Below the pieces are notes generated by a model. The model was given only the letters and a program-made list of their open reading frames with translations, was not told where the DNA came from and made no database searches. The position numbers and the translations under genes were made by a program. From Zhongshania sp. (GTDB taxonomy: Bacteria > Pseudomonadota > Gammaproteobacteria > Pseudomonadales > Spongiibacteraceae), in the NCBI RefSeq assembly GCF_029212375.1, contig NZ_JARGNU010000003.1, forward strand, positions 186,001 to 250,000: a stretch of 64,000 bases of DNA, in the 5' to 3' direction. Positions within the stretch are counted from its first letter, which is position 1. Each line of letters starts with the position of its first letter. Positions 35,599 through 43,864 of the stretch are shown here, in pieces.

Positions 35599-36285
35599 TT
35601 ACATAGTGTGGCCGAGCCAGACAACCTTACCGATGATTTGAAGGTCTTTCTGCCCAGGAAGCACTGGAATCGGGCTATACATGGTGTTGTCGCTGATGAC
35701 GAGTATAGCGCCACCTTGCCCGCGTTGTAGACGCTTGGCGAACAAATGGCCATCTAAGCGAATCACATAAATACCCTCGCGTACAAAGTTATTCTGGCTG
35801 ATATCGACCAAAAGCGTTGAATCCTCGGGGATTGTTGGTGCCATTGAGTCGCCCCGACACGCCACCACGCGCAAGTTCTTAGCCGATAAGCCCTCCATAG
35901 CAAGCCATTTGCGTTTAAACGCGAGTTCTTCAATGCCGTCGCCATCTGTTGCTGTGGCGCCGTCGCCAGCCGATACGTGGACATCTACGAGCTTTTGCAC
36001 ATAGGCATAATCGTCGCTTGTGGCTACATATGGTCCGGTAGTCTCAGATGCGCCATGATCAGGCTTTACGAGCATTTCACCTGCGCCATTTAAAAGCCAG
36101 TTTGCGTTCACTCCAATGTTAACTAAGCCAGCTATAACTTGGCTCCCAGGGCTGCGGCCTCCTTTTTCGTACTCTTGCCATGAGCGCAGTTTGCTGCCGC
36201 ATAAGGTGGATATGTCGGATTGCGTGTATCCGAGAGCCTCGCGAGCAGCCTTCATTCTGCTGCCTATTGCAATTTGGTCGTGCAT
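35599..36285 (-). CDS. Prophage repressor, XRE HTH plus S24 LexA-like domain
   Basis: 228 residues. The N-terminal HTH covers about residues 5-60 (RMKAAREALGYTQSDISTLCG). The C-terminal S24 domain has Ser147 (CRGDSMAP) and Lys184 (LFAKRL), the catalytic dyad of LexA/CI-type repressors. An Ala106-Gly107 pair in VSAGDG could be the self-cleavage site, which would make induction SOS-responsive (inference). This differs from phage Mu, whose Rep has no S24 domain. It is divergent from ner across an operator-rich region. Confidence 0.93.
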   Translation of the reverse strand: MHDQIAIGSRMKAAREALGYTQSDISTLCGSKLRSWQEYEKGGRSPGSQVIAGLVNIGVNANWLLNGAGEMLVKPDHGASETTGPYVATSDDYAYVQKLVDVHVSAGDGATATDGDGIEELAFKRKWLAMEGLSAKNLRVVACRGDSMAPTIPEDSTLLVDISQNNFVREGIYVIRLDGHLFAKRLQRGQGGAILVISDNTMYSPIPVLPGQKDLQIIGKVVWLGHTM

Positions 36286-36304
36286 AACTTTCGTCCCGCT
36301 AAGG

Positions 36305-36417
36305 TATGCGTGAGCGCATAACCCATTCTATAAAGAATAAAAATCGTAACCTGTTGTTTTAAATAAGTTTTTATTCTGCGCGCAGCTTTGTGCGCAAAAA
36401 GCCAAGGTATGCGCGCA
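36305..36417. promoter_or_regulatory. Operator cluster between repressor and ner
   Basis: Four related palindromes: TATGCG-TGAG-CGCATA (36305-36320), CTGCGCGCAG (36376-36385), a TGCGCA site within TTTGTGCGCAAA (36387-36398) and TGCGCGCA (36410-36417). They fall between the divergent repressor and ner genes, the place for repressor and Ner binding. A weak leftward promoter may lie at TTAAAA (36357-36362) and TATTCT (36334-36339). Confidence 0.65.
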
Positions 36418-36425
36418 ATTCGGCG

Positions 36426-36454
36426 TTGACATGGCGCACTATCCGGCGTAATGT
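36426..36454 (+). promoter_or_regulatory. Early lytic promoter
   Basis: Consensus -35 TTGACA (36426-36431), 17-bp spacer and -10 TAATGT (36449-36454). The predicted start near 36461 is only 2 nt before the ATG of ner at 36463, so the transcript would be leaderless. Confidence 0.75.
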
Positions 36455-36462
36455 CTATTCCC

Positions 36463-36813
36463 ATGAAGAACCTAGACAGCAAAACAAAAGCCTTACTTCG
36501 CGACCCCGTCAAACGCCGGATCTGGGTGAAATACCAGTGCCAGTTGCGCCACGTAACGATGTCTGAAATAGCCACAGAAGCCGGGGTGACCAGAGCATGT
36601 TTTTACTCGGTCTTTAACAAGACTTATCCACGAATGGAGAAAGTACTTGCGGACTTTCTGGGGCTAGAGCCGGCCCAGCTCTTCCCTGAACGGTATGACG
36701 AAGACGGCCTCCCGATCTATCGGATGGGTCGCCCTAAAAAGTCTATTGCCAATGGTGTACATGATAACACCCGCAGCGGGTACAGCAATGTCCATAACGG
36801 TCAGGTGGTTTAG
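36463..36813 (+). CDS. Ner-like early regulator
   Basis: 116 residues. The segment MSEIATEAGVTRACFYSVFN, then YPRMEKVLADFLGLEPAQLFPERY, is the HTH layout of Ner/Nlp proteins, including the characteristic end in (W/F)P-x-RY. Ner represses early and repressor transcription during lytic growth in Mu. The frame is open to an ATG at 36451, but that codon is part of the -10 element, so the ATG at 36463 is preferred. A basic C-terminal tail (GRPKKS and beyond) extends past usual Ner length. Confidence 0.82.
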   Translation: MKNLDSKTKALLRDPVKRRIWVKYQCQLRHVTMSEIATEAGVTRACFYSVFNKTYPRMEKVLADFLGLEPAQLFPERYDEDGLPIYRMGRPKKSIANGVHDNTRSGYSNVHNGQVV

Positions 36814-36815
36814 AC

Positions 36816-37256
36816 ATGAGTCGCCGCGTTAAAGACACCCAAACCCTCGACTTGTTTGAAGTACCTCGGCCCGCTGCGCAATTCCCTGCCAGCATGGATT
36901 ACGGCGTACTTGTGGCTCACATGGTGAGTGACGTACTACGGAATGCTGACTGTGATCGTCATGAGATAGCAGCACGAATGAGTCGCCTGACAGGCAAAGA
37001 CGTTAGCAAGTACATGCTAGATGCATGGTCATCTGAAAGCAGAGATGCTTACAACATTCCCTTTTATCTAGTCCCAGTATTTGAAACTGCTTGTAGTTCG
37101 CATCAGTTAACGAATTGGCTGGCGGGGATTCGTGGCGGACGGTTATTGATTGGGCGTGAGGCTCTCAATGCGGAGCTTGGGAGGCTTGAACACGCCAAAG
37201 CGCAGGCCGTTCAGAAAATTCGCGACCTGAAAAAGATGATGGGGGAGTCTGAATGA
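36816..37256 (+). CDS. Transposable-phage early protein upstream of transposase
   Basis: 146 residues, function unknown. The middle (RHEIAARMSRLTGKDVSKYMLDAWSSE) looks like a small DNA-binding fold and the C-terminus is a charged helix (ALNAELGRLEHAKAQAVQKIRDLKKM as two overlapping heptad-rich pieces), probably a coiled coil. It starts 2 bp after ner and overlaps the transposase start by 4 bp, a position conserved in many Mu-like phages. Likely a transposition or regulatory accessory protein. Confidence 0.7.
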   Translation: MSRRVKDTQTLDLFEVPRPAAQFPASMDYGVLVAHMVSDVLRNADCDRHEIAARMSRLTGKDVSKYMLDAWSSESRDAYNIPFYLVPVFETACSSHQLTNWLAGIRGGRLLIGREALNAELGRLEHAKAQAVQKIRDLKKMMGESE

Positions 37257-39382
37257 CTGATCGGAGGTTCTCTGTTAGAGAAATTGTTGATGCAACAGGG
37301 CTTAATCAATCGACAATTAGCCGCCGCGTTAACAAAGAGCTGTGGCCCTATACAACAGAGACAGTGGTAGGTGGAACTCGTCGTCTGTATTCATTATCAG
37401 ACCTCCCCAAAGACATCCAGCAACCGCTGATCCTAGCGGAGGCCCGCCAGTCTGCTGAGCAGGAACAAGAGCTTGCTGACACTGCATGGAAGGTTTATGA
37501 GCGCGCTGGCGCGAATGCCAAAGCCGAGGCGAAGCGTCGTTTAGAGGCTTTGTTATTCCGCGAGAAGCTCACCTTTAGCGGGCTTGGCAAATCTGCCGCT
37601 ACCGATAAGGCGGCTGATGAATTTGGTGCTAACCGCGCCACCATCTACAAGTGGGTGGAGCTAGTAAAAGGTATAGAGCGCAGCAACTGGCTTGCGCATT
37701 TGCTTCCCCAGTATGAAGGCAAGCCCAAGCGCAGCGCAGAATGCACGCCTGAAGCGTGGGACTTTTTTAAAGCCGATTATCTTCGTAATGAACAGCCATC
37801 AATCGCCAGTTGTTACGAGCGTCTTAAGCGTGCAGCAAGAGCAAACGGTTGGGCTATACCCGCAATTCGGACATTTAATCGCTGGTGTACCGAGCGCATA
37901 CCGCTCTCGGTGCGCATCTTGCGCAGGGAAGGCGAGCATGCCTTGTCGGCACGCTTCCCCTCAGTTGAACGCACCGTACGCAATATGCATGCGCTGGAAT
38001 GGATAAACGGCGACGGCTACCAGCATAATGTCTTTGTTAAATGGCCTGACGGCACAATAGACCGTCCTAAAACGTGGTTTTGGCAGGACGTACATGCCCG
38101 TAAAATTCTGTCTTATCGGGTCGACCTCACTGAAAACACCGACTCGATACGCTTAAGCTTTGGCGACCTCGTAGAGCAGTTCGGAATTCCCTCGCACGCC
38201 ACCATCGATAACACCCGCGCCGCCGCCAACAAATGGATGACAGGCGGTGTTGCTAACCGCTATCGCTTTAAAGTTAAAGAAGACGATCCGTTGGGGATCT
38301 TCCCGCTGCTGGGTGTTCAGGTGCACTGGACTAGCGTAGACAAAGCCGGTACCCAAGCGAAAGGTCGCGGTCAGGCTAAGCCTATAGAGCGCGCATTTGG
38401 TGTGGGTGGGCTAGGTGACTACGTTGATCAACACCCTGACTTTGCTGGTGCCTATACAGGGAAGAATGTTAACGCCAAGCCAGAAAATTACGCGTCTAAA
38501 GCGATTCCGCTCGAAGATTTTGTGCGGGTTCTAAACGAAGAAATTCTTCACTGGAATGCTCGCGAAGGCCGTCGGACTGAAATGGCTGGCGGCACATTAA
38601 GCTTTGATCAGGTGTTTAACGAATCGTATGCCGTAGCACCAATCCGCAAGGCAACTGAAGCCCAGCGCCGGTTGTGGCTACTTACCGCAGAGTCGATCCG
38701 CGTAGACAAAACCGGCTGCTTTACCTTAGAAGCCGGTGCACGAACGGGCCAAGGTCGTGACGGCCGCAACCGCTACTTTGCACAAGAACTGCTGGAATAC
38801 GGCGATCGCGGCATCAAGATTGTGGTGCGCTTTGACCCAGATCACCTACACGAGAGCGTGTATGTCTACACGTTGGATGGTCGCTTTATTACCACCGCAG
38901 ACTGCCTAGAAGCCAAGGGCTTTGGCGACAGCGACGGCAGCCGCATTTACAGCCGCGAACGCAAAAAATTCATTAAAGCCACCAAGGCCGCAGCGGATGC
39001 AGAAATGCGAATGGATTTGGCTGGTGTGTCTCAACGCCTCCCTCGCCCAGAATTGCCCGCGCCTGTTGCAAGCAAAGTAGTACGTCCGGCGCGTGCCTCC
39101 ATTGAAATGCCCGACACCAAATCGCCTGACGAATATTGGACGAAGCAAGCCGAGTCCTCTATGGCCGACGTTGAAGCCCTATTTGAACCCCAAGCACCGC
39201 AGCCAGAAAGCACCGCATATCAGCGCTGGTTAAGAGTGAGCGAAGCAATGGAGCAAGGCGAAACACTTTCGCAGATCGACGCCAAATGGTGGACGAAAAA
39301 CGAAGCAAACCCTGAATTTACAAACCGAAAACTAATGGAGGACTGGGACAAAGAACTAGAACGGACAGCCAGCAGCAACTGA
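37253..39382 (+). CDS. Mu-type transposase A
   Basis: DDE transposase of 709 residues that cuts and joins phage ends in integration and replicative transposition. An N-terminal winged-helix domain (FSVREIVDATGLNQSTISRRV) and two further HTH domains bind end sites. The RNase H-like core has Asp254 (WINGDGYQHNVFV), Asp319 (ATIDNTRAA) and Glu379 (KPIERAFG). A C-terminal beta-barrel and tail for MuB interaction follow. Overlaps the preceding gene by 4 bp. Confidence 0.97.
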   Translation: MTDRRFSVREIVDATGLNQSTISRRVNKELWPYTTETVVGGTRRLYSLSDLPKDIQQPLILAEARQSAEQEQELADTAWKVYERAGANAKAEAKRRLEALLFREKLTFSGLGKSAATDKAADEFGANRATIYKWVELVKGIERSNWLAHLLPQYEGKPKRSAECTPEAWDFFKADYLRNEQPSIASCYERLKRAARANGWAIPAIRTFNRWCTERIPLSVRILRREGEHALSARFPSVERTVRNMHALEWINGDGYQHNVFVKWPDGTIDRPKTWFWQDVHARKILSYRVDLTENTDSIRLSFGDLVEQFGIPSHATIDNTRAAANKWMTGGVANRYRFKVKEDDPLGIFPLLGVQVHWTSVDKAGTQAKGRGQAKPIERAFGVGGLGDYVDQHPDFAGAYTGKNVNAKPENYASKAIPLEDFVRVLNEEILHWNAREGRRTEMAGGTLSFDQVFNESYAVAPIRKATEAQRRLWLLTAESIRVDKTGCFTLEAGARTGQGRDGRNRYFAQELLEYGDRGIKIVVRFDPDHLHESVYVYTLDGRFITTADCLEAKGFGDSDGSRIYSRERKKFIKATKAAADAEMRMDLAGVSQRLPRPELPAPVASKVVRPARASIEMPDTKSPDEYWTKQAESSMADVEALFEPQAPQPESTAYQRWLRVSEAMEQGETLSQIDAKWWTKNEANPEFTNRKLMEDWDKELERTASSN

Positions 39383-39434
39383 CTGTCCGGTAGATCGTCG
39401 ACTACATGACTAATCAACAACAAGGAAATAATAC

Positions 39435-40175
39435 ATGACAATCACCGAAATCGACAACATTAGCGGCATGGCACCGCTGACCAACATGGCACTGACCAAG
39501 GCCGCAGTGGAGCGCGCACAAAACCGCGCCGAGTCACTGCCTGGCATGGTAGTGATGTTCGGCCCCAGCGGATTTGGCAAAAGCTACAGCGCCACGTTTG
39601 TTGCCAATACCTTGCGTGCTCACTACGTAGAGTGCCGCAGCTCTTGGACTAAGAAAGCACTGCTCGAAGCCATACTGCTCGACATGGGCATAACGGCTGC
39701 GTCGACGATTTACAAAATGACGGATCAAATATCCGAAGAGTTAGCGCAAAGCCAGCGGCCGCTGATTATTGATGAAGTGGATCATATCGTTGATAAGAAA
39801 GCGGTTGAAATTATTCGCGATATTTATGAAGGCAGCAAAGCGCCCATGCTGCTCATTGGCGAAGAAAAGCTTCCCGCTAAGCTTAAGCGTTGGGAGCGTT
39901 TTGACGGACGGATATTAGATTGGGTACCGGCGCAGCCAGCCGGCGACAAAGACACCGCCAGCCTTTGCCGTGTGTACGCTCGCGGCATAGAAATTAAACC
40001 AGACCTGCAAAGGGAAATTACCAAACTGGCTCGCGGCAGTGTGCGCCGGATCTGCGTGAACCTCGACAAAGTACGCGTTGCCGCCGAGCAAGAAGGCTGG
40101 GACAGCGTAGACAAAAAACGCTGGGGTAGTCGCGGTTTTTACACAGGCCAAGCACCTGCGAGGAAGCTGGTATGA
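39435..40175 (+). CDS. Mu B-type AAA+ transposition ATPase
   Basis: 246 residues. Walker A FGPSGFGKS (42-50) and Walker B PLIIDEVDHI are clear, with a sensor region MLLIGEEKLPAKL. MuB-type proteins coat target DNA, deliver it to the transposase and give target immunity. Unlike phage Mu B, it lacks a long N-terminal HTH domain, as in B3-like phages. The stop overlaps the next gene by 4 bp. Confidence 0.92.
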   Translation: MTITEIDNISGMAPLTNMALTKAAVERAQNRAESLPGMVVMFGPSGFGKSYSATFVANTLRAHYVECRSSWTKKALLEAILLDMGITAASTIYKMTDQISEELAQSQRPLIIDEVDHIVDKKAVEIIRDIYEGSKAPMLLIGEEKLPAKLKRWERFDGRILDWVPAQPAGDKDTASLCRVYARGIEIKPDLQREITKLARGSVRRICVNLDKVRVAAEQEGWDSVDKKRWGSRGFYTGQAPARKLV

Positions 40176-40819
40176 CAGTAGCTACTAAGCAGCCCGCAAA
40201 GGGCATGGGCCGTAAGCCAGTCAACATTGGTCAATACGGCACTCAAGACGCAATCTGGCGAGCCATACGTGAATTGCTCACCTTCACTCAGGCTCAGCTG
40301 GTTTCCTATGTAAACAACAAGGTCGAGGTTAATGACCATACCGTTAACAGCTATTTAGAACGCCTTTTAAACGCTGGTTATTTAAGTGTTGAAAAGCTTC
40401 CAAAGCATCGCGGGGTTTGCGTTGAGTCGACCTATACCTTAATTAAAAACACTGGCAATGAAACCCCGCGCCTGCGCAAAGATGGTAGCAAAGTCACCCA
40501 AGGTTTAGGCCGAGAGTGTATGTGGCGCAGCATGAAAACCCTTGGTGAATTCGACTGGCTCGAACTCGTCTCGGTGATTAATGCCGACGGTTACTTAGTG
40601 TCTGAAGCCAGCGCCAAAGAGTACTGCAAAATCTTGGCTCAAGCGAAGTACTTGGTGGTTGTACGCCAAGGCCGTGGATCAATTCGCTCACGCTATCGCT
40701 TGTTGCCATCCAAATGGACTGGGCCTAAGCCTCCACAAATCCAGCGCACTAAAAGCCTTTTTGATGCCAACTTAAACAAAGTTGTTTGGCAGCGCGGCCC
40801 GCAAGGCGGTGACGCATGA
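40172..40819 (+). CDS. Early phage protein with two winged-helix-like repeats
   Basis: 215 residues, not assigned to a named family. Two similar blocks can be seen: AIWRAIRELLTFTQAQLVSY and, about 90 residues later, CMWRSMKTLGEFDWLELVSV, each followed by a strand-turn-strand ending near YTLIKN or YRLLPS. This suggests duplicated winged helices and DNA binding. Overlaps MuB and the next gene by 4 bp each. Confidence 0.7.
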   Translation: MTVATKQPAKGMGRKPVNIGQYGTQDAIWRAIRELLTFTQAQLVSYVNNKVEVNDHTVNSYLERLLNAGYLSVEKLPKHRGVCVESTYTLIKNTGNETPRLRKDGSKVTQGLGRECMWRSMKTLGEFDWLELVSVINADGYLVSEASAKEYCKILAQAKYLVVVRQGRGSIRSRYRLLPSKWTGPKPPQIQRTKSLFDANLNKVVWQRGPQGGDA

Positions 40820-41163
40820 ACGCCCACCTGATTAGTGACCCAGCATGGATCTTGGCCCTGCGCGAACAAGTGGCAGCAAAAGGCCAGCGCGCCGTTGCCA
40901 AAGAAATTGGCTACAGCCCTGCGGTGGTTAGCCAAGTGCTTAACGATAAATACGGCGGCGATGTCGCCCAAGTTGAAAAGCGCGTTCGCGGCGCCTACAT
41001 GGGCGAGACCGTGTTTTGCCCCGTACTGGGCGAGATCCCCTCTAACCAGTGCCTAGACCACCAGCGCAAACCCTTTGCGCCGATCAACCCGATGCGAGTG
41101 CGGCTGTTTAGAGCCTGCCGCGCCGGATGCGAAAACAGCAAATTGGAAGGGAGACGGTCATGA
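40816..41163 (+). CDS. Small HTH protein
   Basis: 115 residues. QRAVAKEIGYSPAVVSQVLNDKYGGD is a compact lambda-repressor-like HTH. The C-terminal part has four Cys (FCPVLGEIPSNQCLDHQ and CRAGCENS) that might bind zinc. Similar proteins occur in the early regions of Mu-like phages; their role is unknown. Overlaps both neighbours by 4 bp. Confidence 0.72.
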   Translation: MNAHLISDPAWILALREQVAAKGQRAVAKEIGYSPAVVSQVLNDKYGGDVAQVEKRVRGAYMGETVFCPVLGEIPSNQCLDHQRKPFAPINPMRVRLFRACRAGCENSKLEGRRS

Positions 41164-41489
41164 GCATGTATCACCCCAATTACCTTAGTCATTACGGCGA
41201 GCGCTTTATCCGCTTAGGTTTGTCTGCGCACGGTGTGACGTTTGAGCAATACCTCGCCGCGCCTAGTCGGTATGAAATCAAGTACGAGAATGAGTTTCGC
41301 CCATTACTACCAGCGCAGCGCGCAGTGCAGGCACGGCTCGATGCGATCGGCTTTGCGGTTGAGCGAGTTGAAGCTGAAGTGGATGAGCTGCCGCATCGTA
41401 ACGGTGTGGCGATTGAGCCGCTGCGGCATCACTGCCGCCCTAAGCGCTCACGCAAAAGCGATTTCACTCGGAGGGTGCGGGCATGTTAG
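41160..41489 (+). CDS. Small early phage protein
   Basis: 109 residues, unknown function. Rich in aromatic and basic residues, with a strongly basic C-terminus (HHCRPKRSRKSDFTRRV). The start at 41160 is chosen because it overlaps the previous stop as ATGA; an upstream in-frame ATG at 41127 lies inside the previous gene. Confidence 0.6.
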   Translation: MSMYHPNYLSHYGERFIRLGLSAHGVTFEQYLAAPSRYEIKYENEFRPLLPAQRAVQARLDAIGFAVERVEAEVDELPHRNGVAIEPLRHHCRPKRSRKSDFTRRVRAC

Positions 41490-41707
41490 CCGATAAATAC
41501 AGCCACTGGCTGCGCTGCGTAAAAGCAAACCAAGTGCCGCTACTTGATTACACCTGCCCTGACTGCAAACAAGAATTACAAGCACTGCGTCCGCCCGAAG
41601 GCGAAGAGCCGTGGGACTCGGTAATTGAGTGCCCACATTGCCAAGGCTTGCATTTTCGGGTCGCGCACAGCCAGGGAGCTGTTGAATCTTGGAGCCTACA
41701 AGCATGA
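41483..41707 (+). CDS. Small zinc-ribbon phage protein
   Basis: 74 residues with two CxxC pairs, YTCPDCKQ and ECPHCQG, 24 residues apart, the pattern of a zinc ribbon. Overlaps neighbours by 7 and 4 bp. Function unknown; probably nucleic-acid or protein binding. Confidence 0.7.
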   Translation: MLADKYSHWLRCVKANQVPLLDYTCPDCKQELQALRPPEGEEPWDSVIECPHCQGLHFRVAHSQGAVESWSLQA

Positions 41708-41943
41708 GCAATACTGCAAATGACTATCTCGAAGGCGTCTGTTTTGAAGTGATTCGCGTCATGGCAGATAAAGACAGCCCAATGGGCAGCGCGGCGCTCT
41801 CTGTCGCGCTGGGCATACGACACGACGCAGTGCAGGCGGCTGTTTGTAAGCTCATTATCCGCGACAAACTGATCATGGTTGGCCGTTGCGACAACGATCG
41901 GCCAGTGTACCTCCTGCGCGTTCCAGAGACGGAGATCGTTTGA
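41704..41943 (+). CDS. Small winged-helix-like phage protein
   Basis: 79 residues: SNTANDYLEGVCFEVIRVMA, then MGSAALSVALGIRHDAVQAAVCKLI and a short wing (RDKLIMVGRCDNDRPVYLL). It has the layout of a minimal winged helix. The ATG at 41704 overlaps the previous stop; the frame opens at 41689 but inside the neighbour. Confidence 0.62.
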   Translation: MSNTANDYLEGVCFEVIRVMADKDSPMGSAALSVALGIRHDAVQAAVCKLIIRDKLIMVGRCDNDRPVYLLRVPETEIV

Positions 41944-41944
41944 C

Positions 41945-42289
41945 ATGAATAACATCAGCCCCGATCGCGTGTTGCAAGTGTTGAGTCGCCATATTGGCGC
42001 CGAAAACGGTGTGACGGTAACCAAGCTAGCGCAAGAAGTTACCGACTCACTGCTGGTGTCTGCCGGTGATGAGCGCGCTGTCAGGGCTGCTGTTGTAGAG
42101 CTACGTAAAGCGGGCCTGCACGTTTGTGCTCACCCAGGTTCTGGGTACTACATGGCCCGCGACGAGGCCGAGCTGGTGCGCTGCTGCAGTTATTTATTTG
42201 ACCGAGCCATGTGCTCACTAGAACAAGTTGCCGCCATGCGGCGTGAATCGCTGCCGGATCTGCGTGGGCAGCTGAGGTTGCCGACATGA
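41945..42289 (+). CDS. Small winged-helix-like phage protein
   Basis: 114 residues. NNISPDRVLQVLSRHIGAEN, then TVTKLAQEVTD and VRAAVVELRKAGLHVCAHPG with a wing ending GSGYYMARD, a winged-helix pattern seen in other small early genes of this phage. Starts one base after the preceding stop. Function unknown. Confidence 0.62.
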   Translation: MNNISPDRVLQVLSRHIGAENGVTVTKLAQEVTDSLLVSAGDERAVRAAVVELRKAGLHVCAHPGSGYYMARDEAELVRCCSYLFDRAMCSLEQVAAMRRESLPDLRGQLRLPT

Positions 42290-42567
42290 AAGTTACTTAT
42301 GACAAATATGGCCGAATGAATTACCACCCTGAGTATCACCACAAGCATGGCCAACCTTGGACTACTACAGATCAGAAATATTTGATCGAGTACTACGAAA
42401 AGCTCGGACCGGAACAAGTGAGTTTTGCTTTAGGTAGAACCATACACACCGTAATGCAAAGAGCCGCAGAGTTGCGAAAAGCGGGTTTGATGCCAATGCC
42501 TAAAACTCAAAGTTACCACCGCCGAATGCGGCCTACATTTAACGCTGGAGAAAACCATGAACACTGA
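42286..42567 (+). CDS. Small Myb/SANT-like HTH phage protein
   Basis: 93 residues. WTTTDQKYLIEYYEKLGPEQ followed by SFALGRTIHTVMQRAAELRK resembles a SANT/Myb-type three-helix DNA-binding unit, common in Mu-like early regions. Overlaps both neighbours (4 and 11 bp). Confidence 0.65.
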   Translation: MKVTYDKYGRMNYHPEYHHKHGQPWTTTDQKYLIEYYEKLGPEQVSFALGRTIHTVMQRAAELRKAGLMPMPKTQSYHRRMRPTFNAGENHEH

Positions 42568-43174
42568 CACCATACCCGAAGGCTATGCCCGTAACTCAGC
42601 TGGCCACTTAGTACCGACTGAGCAGATCCGCGAGCATGACAAATTGCGCGACGATGTGGCCCGCAGTTTGGCAATGGAAGCCGAAGAGCTACACGACCGA
42701 ATCAAGGCGTTTAAAGAAAAGGCCTTAGCAGACATTGCCGATATGGTCGCCATTGCTGCCGACAAATACCAAGTTAAGATTGGCGGCAAAAAAGGCAACG
42801 TTAGCCTGTGTACCTACGACGGTCAGTACAAAGTGACCCGTACTTATGCTGAACGCATTGCCTTTACCGAGGAACTGGAAGCGGCCCGCGAGTTAATCAA
42901 TGACTGCATAGTGCGCTGGAGCGAAGGCGCCAATGCCAACATCAAAGTGCTAGTAGATCGCGCCTTTCGCACTAACGGCCAAGGGCAGATTAAAACCGCA
43001 GCGGTGCTTGAGTTGTTGCGCCTAGATATTCAAGACGACGGCTGGAAGCGCGGCATGGAGGCGCTAAAGGATTCTATTCAGTCGGTTGGTGCCACTGCTT
43101 ATGTACGGATTTACAAGCGCGTTGGCACTAGCGATCAGTACCGGCCGTTAGCATTGGATATTGCAGCGCTATGA
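42557..43174 (+). CDS. DUF3164 family phage protein
   Basis: 205 residues. EGYARNSAGHLVPTEQIREHD at the N-terminus, a central coiled helix (LHDRIKAFKEKALADIADMV) and the block RAFRTNGQGQIKTAAVLELLRLDI are typical of DUF3164, a family found in Mu-like early regions and in single-strand annealing contexts. Biochemical role not established. Starts inside the previous gene, with its own ATG. Confidence 0.85.
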   Translation: MNTDTIPEGYARNSAGHLVPTEQIREHDKLRDDVARSLAMEAEELHDRIKAFKEKALADIADMVAIAADKYQVKIGGKKGNVSLCTYDGQYKVTRTYAERIAFTEELEAARELINDCIVRWSEGANANIKVLVDRAFRTNGQGQIKTAAVLELLRLDIQDDGWKRGMEALKDSIQSVGATAYVRIYKRVGTSDQYRPLALDIAAL

Positions 43175-43440
43175 GTGCGGGCGAACACAATATCGCCATA
43201 TCGATGCGACTGTATCAAATCATTCAGTCGCTATATGTGCGGATTAATAAAGCGGGTATCAAGGTTGAAAAGCTAACCGCCACTGAGCATTTAGTAACCG
43301 TTCAGCTGCGTTATAGCGACCAGTTGCAGCGGGTGTTCCCAGATGCCGCCCTGCGAACGCGCAACGATAAATATTTTAACGAGTACTACTACGACACCGA
43401 CTGTCGATTAGTGTGGGAGGCAAGCAGCAATGAGCATTAG
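43171..43440 (+). CDS. Small early phage protein, unknown
   Basis: 89 residues without a recognised domain: a helix (MRLYQIIQSLYVRINKAGIK) then predicted strands ending in YYYDTDCRLVW. Overlaps neighbours by 4 and 11 bp, which supports it being translated. Confidence 0.6.
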   Translation: MSAGEHNIAISMRLYQIIQSLYVRINKAGIKVEKLTATEHLVTVQLRYSDQLQRVFPDAALRTRNDKYFNEYYYDTDCRLVWEASSNEH

Positions 43441-43864
43441 CAAAGCGCAATGGGCCGAGCTTGAAGAGCGATTAAAGGGATATTACGTGCACGTTAAATT
43501 CACGTTAAGCGGCCATGAAATAGCAGTTCATAAAGAACGCTTAAAAGAGAATAAGTTTGTCTTGGTCGTGTACATTGACGGCTCGTGGAAAGGCTTGTGG
43601 ATGACCGGCAACAAAGATCCTGTGTACGATCCTATCGTTAAGCAGGTCTGGCGAAAACGTAGCAGAGCATTGTATTCACCTGCAAAAAAGGCTCGAATAA
43701 AAAAGAGCCTCGGTGTGCGACGGACAAAAGAGATGTTCCCCGATCTCGATAAAGCCATTGTGATGTGGATGCCTGATTTCTCAACCGCTGCCAGCCTAGT
43801 TCGCCAATTCAAAAAGATCGACGGCCTAGCATTAGTGGCCGATCCGGTGAAAGCCAATGGTTAA
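43430..43864 (+). CDS. Early phage protein, unknown
   Basis: 144 residues. The sequence alternates strands (HVKFTLSGHEIAVHK, KFVLVVYIDGSWKGLWM) and a basic helical part (ARIKKSLGVRRTKEMFP). No family recognised. Overlaps its neighbours by 11 and 8 bp. Confidence 0.62.
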   Translation: MSISKAQWAELEERLKGYYVHVKFTLSGHEIAVHKERLKENKFVLVVYIDGSWKGLWMTGNKDPVYDPIVKQVWRKRSRALYSPAKKARIKKSLGVRRTKEMFPDLDKAIVMWMPDFSTAASLVRQFKKIDGLALVADPVKANG

